Shown here: one piece after another, positions 6,330 through 10,008 of the stretch | Numbering within the stretch: the first letter of the stretch is position 1 | Layout of the letters: each line of letters begins with the position of its first letter | NCBI GenBank assembly: GCA_015485235.1 | Contig: WFTX01000293.1 | Coordinates: 1 to 10,008, forward strand | DNA length: 10,008 nt | From: Nitrospirota bacterium | GTDB lineage: Bacteria; Nitrospirota; Thermodesulfovibrionia; Thermodesulfovibrionales; JdFR-85 | Reading direction: 5' to 3' | Program-made: the position numbers and the translations under genes | The notes under the pieces: generated by a model | What the model saw: the letters and a program-made list of their open reading frames with translations, nothing else | Database searches by the model: none | Told to the model about the DNA's origin: nothing

Positions 6330-8588
6330 TTAGAAGAAACTCCCAAAGGCAAACTCAATCTTACCGTTGTCCTCATCCTCCTTTGGACTCAGGTTGAACC
6401 CATACTCAATCCTGACCGGGCCGAAGGGGGAAAGCCATCTGATGCCCCCGCCGGTGGTATACCTCAGGTCACTCAGGAATGTCTCGGACTTATCGTATGC
6501 CCTTCCGACATCAACAAAAACCACCCCCTTCAATTTGGCCTCTTCAAAGATGGGGAAGATATACTCGGCATTGAAAATTATCTCGGAGTTACCACCATAC
6601 ACCTCGCCTGTATCATCACGGGGACCTCCCTCTCCAAACCCAAGGCCCCTTACCGTATAGATGCCACCCACATAGAACCTCTCGTAAAGAGGGAGGTCAT
6701 GTCCGAAAAGTCCTACGGCATAGCCGATCCGTCCCCTGAGTGCTATGGTCGTCTTACCTACGGGAAAGAACCAGGCTGAATCAAAGAGCCCCTTCACAAA
6801 ATAATTGTCACCACCTATACCGGCATAGGTCATGATGAGAGAGTGTCTGGTTCCCCTTGAAGTGTCAATGTAGTTATCCCTCTCATCCCTTGATATGCTC
6901 AGTGTTATACTGCTTGTCGTGTGTGTACCTATCTGGTCCTTTATGATGTTTGAGGCCTCATCATCGACATTCTCGATGGTGGCCCTCTCAATCCTGTATG
7001 TAGCCCCGGCAGACCAGTACTCCCGGAATCTCTTACCAAAACCTATGGACCCCCCGGTCGCCTTCTTGTCGTAGGAGATGTAGTCTCTCTCTGTGTTATA
7101 GGCGCTCAAGGTCATCGATACGGGCTTGTCAAGGAACCAAGGGTCACGGTAGGAGAGTTCGTAGAAGCTTGAGCTTCCGCCTATCTCAGCCTTGACCTTG
7201 ATGTATCTGCCGGTCCCGAAGAGATTTGCCTGGGTAAGATCAATGATCCCCACCAGCTTGTCAACCGTGCTGTACCCGCCTCCAATGCTCAGAAACCCCG
7301 TCGCCTTCTCTTTAACCTTGACATCTATATCTATCGTCCTGCTTTCAATCTTCGGCTTTGGTATAAGCTCCACCGTCTCGAAGAAATTCAGGTTTGTGAT
7401 CCGCTCATAGCTCCTCTTCAGGAGCTTGCTGTTGAAGGTATCTCCCTCGCTGAACCTGATCTCCCGCCGTATCACCTTGTCAAGCGTCTTTGTATTTCCA
7501 ATCACCTCAATCCTGCCTATATGAAAGATCTCCCCTTCATCGACATTTATCACTATTGAGGCTGTTCTGGACTTTTCATCAGTCACTATGCTCGGCTCGA
7601 CAGAGGCCATGGCATAGCCCCGTTCTGAATAGTAAGCCGTGGCCTTTGCAATCCCATCGGAAAGTTTCTTCTTGCTGAAGATATCACCCTTCTTCAACTC
7701 TATCAACTCCCTGAGCTTCTTTTCATCCACTGCCCTCTGACCCCTGAACCGGATTTCGCCGACCCGGTACTGAGGCCCCTCGGATATCCTGAGGGTGACG
7801 ATCATCTTCTTTCCCTCATCAGCAAGTCTTATCTCCGGATCAGAGACAGTCGCCTTGAGATATCCATGGTTATAATAGAGGTTTCTGACCCTCTCAAGGT
7901 CCTCCCTCATCTGGGCCTTCTGGTAGTAGCCGCTCTTTGTAATGAAAGAGAATATCCACCAGCTCCTTGTCTTCATTACCTTCTTTATCTGCCTGTCGGA
8001 GAGGGCGCTATTCCCCTCTATCCGGATCTCATCTATCTTCACCTTTTTCCCCTCATCAATAAGAAACGTGACGGATACTTCGTTCTCGGCAACCCTTTTC
8101 ATCACCGGGACTATCCGCGCATGCCAGAATCCCTCGGACTCATAAAAATTTCTGAGGGCTGCCACGGTGTCCTGAATCAGGGTCACATCGGCCAGGGCCC
8201 CGGGGGCAAGGGTTATCTTCTCACTGAGTTTATCATCGTCAAACTTCTTGTTCCCTTCAAAGTCCACCTTTACTATGGTGGGTTTCTCCTTCACGATATA
8301 TATAAGTTTCAGGCCCCCTTCGTAGAACTCCGTCTCAACCCTTACATCATCGAAGTATCCCATGCTGTATATGTTTTCTATATCCTCGGAGATCTTGCTG
8401 CTTGAAAGGGGCTCTCCCACCTTCTGGGTTATCCTCTGCCGGACCGCCCCTGGTTCGATCCTCTTCACCCCCCTTATCTCGATCGAGTTTACCACCGGTC
8501 CCTCCTGTCCGTAGAGACTTCCGGACTGAAAAACCAGTAAGACCATGACAATAAGGCCAAAAAACACTCCGGGAACTCGCCTCTTCAT
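6330..8588 (-). CDS. bamA: Outer membrane assembly factor BamA (Omp85)
   Basis: Core of the Bam complex, which folds and inserts beta-barrel proteins into the outer membrane. 752 residues from ATG 8588. Order: signal peptide 1 to about 28 (MKRR, hydrophobic core, SLYGQ); five POTRA domains at roughly 33-102, 103-182, 183-272, 274-353 and 355-428, each with the G-Y/F-hydrophobic pattern of the family; then a 16-strand barrel from about 430 to the end. The L6 loop carries V646-R647-G648, the conserved VRG motif that locks inside the barrel, and the chain ends in Phe as outer-membrane proteins do. The frame is open 20 codons further to 8648, but that region lies over the predicted promoter and would bury the signal peptide, so 8588 is chosen; GGGAG lies 8 bases upstream. 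E. coli BamA is 810 residues. First gene of the operon; no clear terminator separates it from skp. Confidence 0.97.
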   Translation of the reverse strand: MKRRVPGVFFGLIVMVLLVFQSGSLYGQEGPVVNSIEIRGVKRIEPGAVRQRITQKVGEPLSSSKISEDIENIYSMGYFDDVRVETEFYEGGLKLIYIVKEKPTIVKVDFEGNKKFDDDKLSEKITLAPGALADVTLIQDTVAALRNFYESEGFWHARIVPVMKRVAENEVSVTFLIDEGKKVKIDEIRIEGNSALSDRQIKKVMKTRSWWIFSFITKSGYYQKAQMREDLERVRNLYYNHGYLKATVSDPEIRLADEGKKMIVTLRISEGPQYRVGEIRFRGQRAVDEKKLRELIELKKGDIFSKKKLSDGIAKATAYYSERGYAMASVEPSIVTDEKSRTASIVINVDEGEIFHIGRIEVIGNTKTLDKVIRREIRFSEGDTFNSKLLKRSYERITNLNFFETVELIPKPKIESRTIDIDVKVKEKATGFLSIGGGYSTVDKLVGIIDLTQANLFGTGRYIKVKAEIGGSSSFYELSYRDPWFLDKPVSMTLSAYNTERDYISYDKKATGGSIGFGKRFREYWSAGATYRIERATIENVDDEASNIIKDQIGTHTTSSITLSISRDERDNYIDTSRGTRHSLIMTYAGIGGDNYFVKGLFDSAWFFPVGKTTIALRGRIGYAVGLFGHDLPLYERFYVGGIYTVRGLGFGEGGPRDDTGEVYGGNSEIIFNAEYIFPIFEEAKLKGVVFVDVGRAYDKSETFLSDLRYTTGGGIRWLSPFGPVRIEYGFNLSPKEDEDNGKIEFAFGSFF

Positions 8589-8610
8589 CGCTTTTTCTCC
8601 CTTATTCTGG

Positions 8611-8624
8611 ATTTTCGTGAAAAT
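8611..8624. promoter_or_regulatory. Palindrome at the bamA transcription start
   Basis: ATTTTC-GT-GAAAAT is a perfect 6-2-6 dyad. The spacer is too short for a good RNA hairpin, and the position immediately downstream of the predicted start (about 8625) is what one expects of a repressor operator. No regulator can be named. Confidence 0.35.
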
Positions 8625-8631
8625 GAAAGAT

Positions 8632-8660
8632 AGTATACCACCATCCATTCACAGAGGTAA
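8632..8660 (-). promoter_or_regulatory. Extended -10 promoter of the bamA-lpxI operon
   Basis: Minus strand TGGTATACT: a -10 hexamer with one mismatch to TATAAT, preceded by the TG of an extended -10. A poor -35 (TTACCT, half matching) lies 17 bases upstream at 8660-8655. Predicted start is near 8625, giving a leader of about 37 bases before ATG 8588. No minus-strand gene lies upstream for several hundred bases, so this is the likely main promoter of the operon. Confidence 0.55.
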
Positions 8661-8754
8661 ACCAAACACGACCACCCAAAAATGCCGATTGACTCATCAG
8701 TCAGCTACAAGGCAGGAGGGTATAGGCTTTTCGCCTCATTCTCGCAGGCCATCC

Positions 8755-9006
8755 ATGGCAGCCATACCCCAAAAAGTCTTCGACTTTTCAGGGACCCCTG
8801 CTCCGAGGCAGGCAATCTGCTTCACCTTCCTGGTGAAGATCATAGATTGCCTGAAACCGCTCAAACCCTATGCCCTCCTGCCCTTTATTGTTGGGGTATT
8901 TTTTCTATCGGCAATCTGGGGCTTGTCTCTGACTATAAGGGGAAGGTTTTCCCAAATGGGGAGCAGGGTCTTTACCGTCCCCCCCCCAAACATTACTGCA
9001 AGATAA
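8755..9006 (+). CDS. Possible small membrane protein, unrecognised
   Basis: 83 codons from ATG 8755. Codon choice in the first half (TTC, ATC, CTG, AAG, AGG) looks like the neighbouring genes. One clear transmembrane segment about residues 40-62 (ALLPFIVGVFFLSAIWGLSL core), followed by Arg-rich positions and a short proline stretch before the stop. An N-terminal membrane anchor followed by prolines resembles the start of envelope machines such as GspC or TonB, but no domain is recognised. Against it: no convincing Shine-Dalgarno, two strong hairpins inside the frame, and a run of nine C near its end that could shift the frame into the open frame reaching 9229. It may be real, a gene remnant, or chance. 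Confidence 0.3.
   Translation: MAAIPQKVFDFSGTPAPRQAICFTFLVKIIDCLKPLKPYALLPFIVGVFFLSAIWGLSLTIRGRFSQMGSRVFTVPPPNITAR
8768..8793. repeat. Hairpin AAAAGTC/GACTTTT
   Basis: Perfect 7-bp stem (8772-8778 with 8782-8788) around a TTC loop, extended by CCC/GGG across a one-by-two internal loop. The A/T pairs at the base would act as a tail on either strand, but no separate U-run follows, so terminator function is doubtful. Confidence 0.5.
8809..8853. repeat. Long two-part hairpin
   Basis: CAGGCAATCT (8809-8818) pairs perfectly with AGATTGCCTG (8844-8853). Inside it CTTCACC (8820-8826) pairs with GGTGAAG (8832-8838) around a TTCCT loop. A one-by-five internal loop separates the two stems, giving 17 base pairs in total. 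This is the strongest secondary structure seen in the window apart from the terminator. No U-run follows. Its role is unknown. Confidence 0.6.
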
Positions 9007-9314
9007 GCGGAGAATGTATGAAATTTTCATTGTTGTCAGGAGGTTAGATAGTTGCAGACCGGAGGATGACGGTGTTTTCCCCATGGCAGAACTGTTGAAT
9101 TCCGGGTGGCACGGTAATTGTATTAAGCACTGTATGGTTGATGTTGACTATGACATTTCAGACCTGAACTGTGCGATTCATTGCAATAGTAGTAGTATCT
9201 GGCAAAGGCGCCTCGTAATCCCATTTTAATGCAATGATAATTAAATTACAAAAAAGGACCATTATCAAACTAATAGTTGAAAGGCTGGTAGTTGGTTCAT
9301 GGATAATAAGGTAT

Positions 9315-9323
9315 TGCTAAAAT
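9315..9323 (+). promoter_or_regulatory. Extended -10 promoter for the small exported protein
   Basis: TGCTAAAAT: one mismatch to TATAAT with the TG of an extended -10. The -35 region is poor. Predicted start is near 9330, leaving a leader of about 100 bases. Confidence 0.4.
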
Positions 9324-9379
9324 GGGGATTACTCCCCGCCTTCACCAGCCCCGAAGCCTGATATTCAGATATCATCAGG
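9324..9379 (+). other. Two small hairpins in the exported-protein leader
   Basis: GGGGA-TTAC-TCCCC at 9324-9337 overlaps the predicted transcription start, and CCTGAT/ATCAGG at 9357-9379 follows. Neither has a U-run. They may stabilise the 5' end of the transcript; regulation is not shown. Confidence 0.35.
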
Positions 9380-9431
9380 AGAATCGCTCAATTCGGGTTC
9401 AGAAAAACTCAAAAGAAAGGAGGAAAGAGAA

Positions 9432-9800
9432 ATGAAAAAGATTTTAACAGTAACGGTTCTTACCCTGTCTTTGGTTGGGGCCACATTTATGGTACCCGAT
9501 GATGCAAGGGCAATGAACAACGAGTCTGCAGCACTTCTTACGGCAGGGATCGTCCTTCTTGGCATCCCCATAATGAACGCCATCGCACAGGAAAGCCAGC
9601 CCCATCACGAAAGGGTCTATTACAATACTCCGGAAAGAGTCGTTTACAAGAAGGTCTATGTTTACCAGGAAGCCCCGCGCTGGCACAGACACCGGAGCCA
9701 TGCATACAGGAGGGGCTGGCGGGATGAGTGGCGGTATCTTGAAAGAAGGGATTACGAAAGAGGAAGAAGGGATGCCTGGCAAGAGTATTATGGGTACTGA
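9432..9800 (+). CDS. Small exported protein, hydrophobic helix with Arg/Tyr/His-rich tail
   Basis: 122 residues, family not recognised. Seen: a signal peptide (MKKIL, hydrophobic core, DARA|M cleavage after about residue 27); a second hydrophobic stretch about 32-50 (SAALLTAGIVLLGIPIMNAI); a Tyr/Val-rich piece with two ERV repeats (60-75); then a strongly basic, aromatic tail (80-122) built of Arg, Tyr, Trp and His with repeated WRDEW and RRDYERGRRDAW-like units. It should reach the periplasm or stay anchored in the inner membrane with the basic tail outside. AAAGGAGG lies eight bases before the ATG. It is a single-gene unit with its own terminator, divergent from bamA, so a role in the envelope is plausible but not shown. 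A nucleic-acid, metal or polyanion binding tail is only a guess from composition. Confidence 0.85.
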   Translation: MKKILTVTVLTLSLVGATFMVPDDARAMNNESAALLTAGIVLLGIPIMNAIAQESQPHHERVYYNTPERVVYKKVYVYQEAPRWHRHRSHAYRRGWRDEWRYLERRDYERGRRDAWQEYYGY

Positions 9801-9827
9801 TCAGGCTGTCTGTTACCTCCCTGGTAG

Positions 9828-9859
9828 AACGGCCTCATCATGAGGCCGTTTTCTTTTTA
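9828..9859 (+). terminator. Intrinsic terminator after the exported-protein gene
   Basis: AACGGCCTCA pairs perfectly with TGAGGCCGTT (ten base pairs) around a TCA loop, followed by TTCTTTTTAT. Located 27 bases after the stop codon. The minus strand has no matching U-run, so it acts in the plus direction only. Confidence 0.93.
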
Positions 9860-10008
9860 TTCCGGAACAGGGTTTCGGCTATTTGAAGAATCATTCAGAC
9901 CTCCAACTTTCGTATCGTCTCATGTTGTTTCTGCCGGCAAATTCGGGGATTTGCTTTCTGGATAAAAGGCGGGTGCTTGTATTATTAACCCGGCCATCAA
10001 ATATACTA

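Larger units (their letters stand above)
8661..9314. other. Region between bamA and the exported-protein gene, no firm gene
   Basis: About 650 bases without a confident gene. The left half (8688-8860) is unusually rich in perfect short dyads and hairpins. A run of nine C sits at 8979-8987. Overlapping plus-strand frames are open but lack good ribosome binding sites; the best is 8755-9006. A 71-codon frame at 9014-9229 has GGAG only one base before its ATG and is unsupported. From about 9230 the sequence turns AT-rich. No minus-strand frame of note is present. Confidence 0.6.

Noticed and set aside
7866..8405. 179-codon plus-strand frame
   Set aside because: Lies wholly antisense to the POTRA-coding part of bamA, with no ribosome site and no recognisable domain.
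8589..8648. 20-codon N-terminal extension of bamA
   Set aside because: It covers the predicted promoter -10 and transcription start and would place a hydrophilic stretch before the signal peptide; the internal ATG has a ribosome site and a normal signal sequence.
8684..8700. Minus-strand CTGATGAGTC, identical to a hammerhead ribozyme core segment
   Set aside because: The required GAAA after stem II is missing, and the only nearby GAAA (upstream in AGGCGAAAAGCCT) does not allow stems I and II to form in any permuted order.
8682..9047. 121-codon plus-strand frame starting MPIDSS
   Set aside because: No ribosome binding site, overlaps the better 8755 frame throughout, and the residue pattern lacks any structured hydrophobic or charged periodicity.
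9014..9229. 71-codon plus-strand frame as an independent gene
   Set aside because: The GGAG is only one base from the ATG, composition does not resemble the neighbours, and no domain is seen. It is only of interest as a possible continuation after the C run.
9951..10007. Promoter-like TATTAT and TATACT near the right edge
   Set aside because: No -35 at acceptable spacing, no extended -10, and no downstream gene visible in the window.

Overview
The window comes from a diderm (Gram-negative) bacterium and is dominated by one outer-membrane biogenesis operon on the minus strand. Transcribed from right to left it reads bamA, skp/ompH, lpxD, fabZ, lpxA, lpxI. The use of LpxI (not LpxH), the heavy use of AGG/AGA arginine and ATA isoleucine codons, the roughly balanced GC content, the lack of rseP/cdsA before bamA, and a downstream CHASE-like hybrid kinase together point away from Gamma- and Betaproteobacteria. 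They point towards Nitrospirota or the former Deltaproteobacteria. This placement is an inference from gene order and codon use, not from a database comparison.

Layout, left to right. Positions 1-2112 (minus) hold a hybrid sensor histidine kinase cut off by the left edge inside its receiver domain. Positions 2113-2499 are a gap with a weak terminator-like hairpin after lpxI and an extended -10 promoter for the kinase. Positions 2500-6145 are a tightly packed block (lpxI, lpxA, fabZ, lpxD, skp) with 4-bp, 8-bp and 1-bp overlaps and one 14-base gap. Positions 6146-6329 separate skp from bamA and hold an 8-bp inverted repeat just before the skp ribosome binding site, plus a 35-codon open frame that ends at that site. 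bamA occupies 6330-8588 and has its own extended -10 promoter with a dyad at the predicted transcription start. Positions 8661-9314 hold no confidently called gene, but contain dense inverted repeats, a run of nine C, and an 83-codon frame that could encode a small membrane protein. A small exported protein of unknown function lies at 9432-9800 (plus), followed by a textbook terminator. Positions 9860-10008 show nothing I can support.

How the genes work together. BamA inserts beta-barrel proteins into the outer membrane and Skp chaperones them across the periplasm. LpxA, LpxD and LpxI carry out the first, third and fourth steps of lipid A synthesis. FabZ draws on the same 3-hydroxyacyl-ACP pool that LpxA and LpxD use, so co-expression ties phospholipid and lipid A supply to outer-membrane protein assembly. 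LpxC, LpxB and LpxK are not in the window. The kinase has its own promoter and may be functionally separate. Most of the window is ordinary; the less explained parts are the skp leader and the bamA upstream region.
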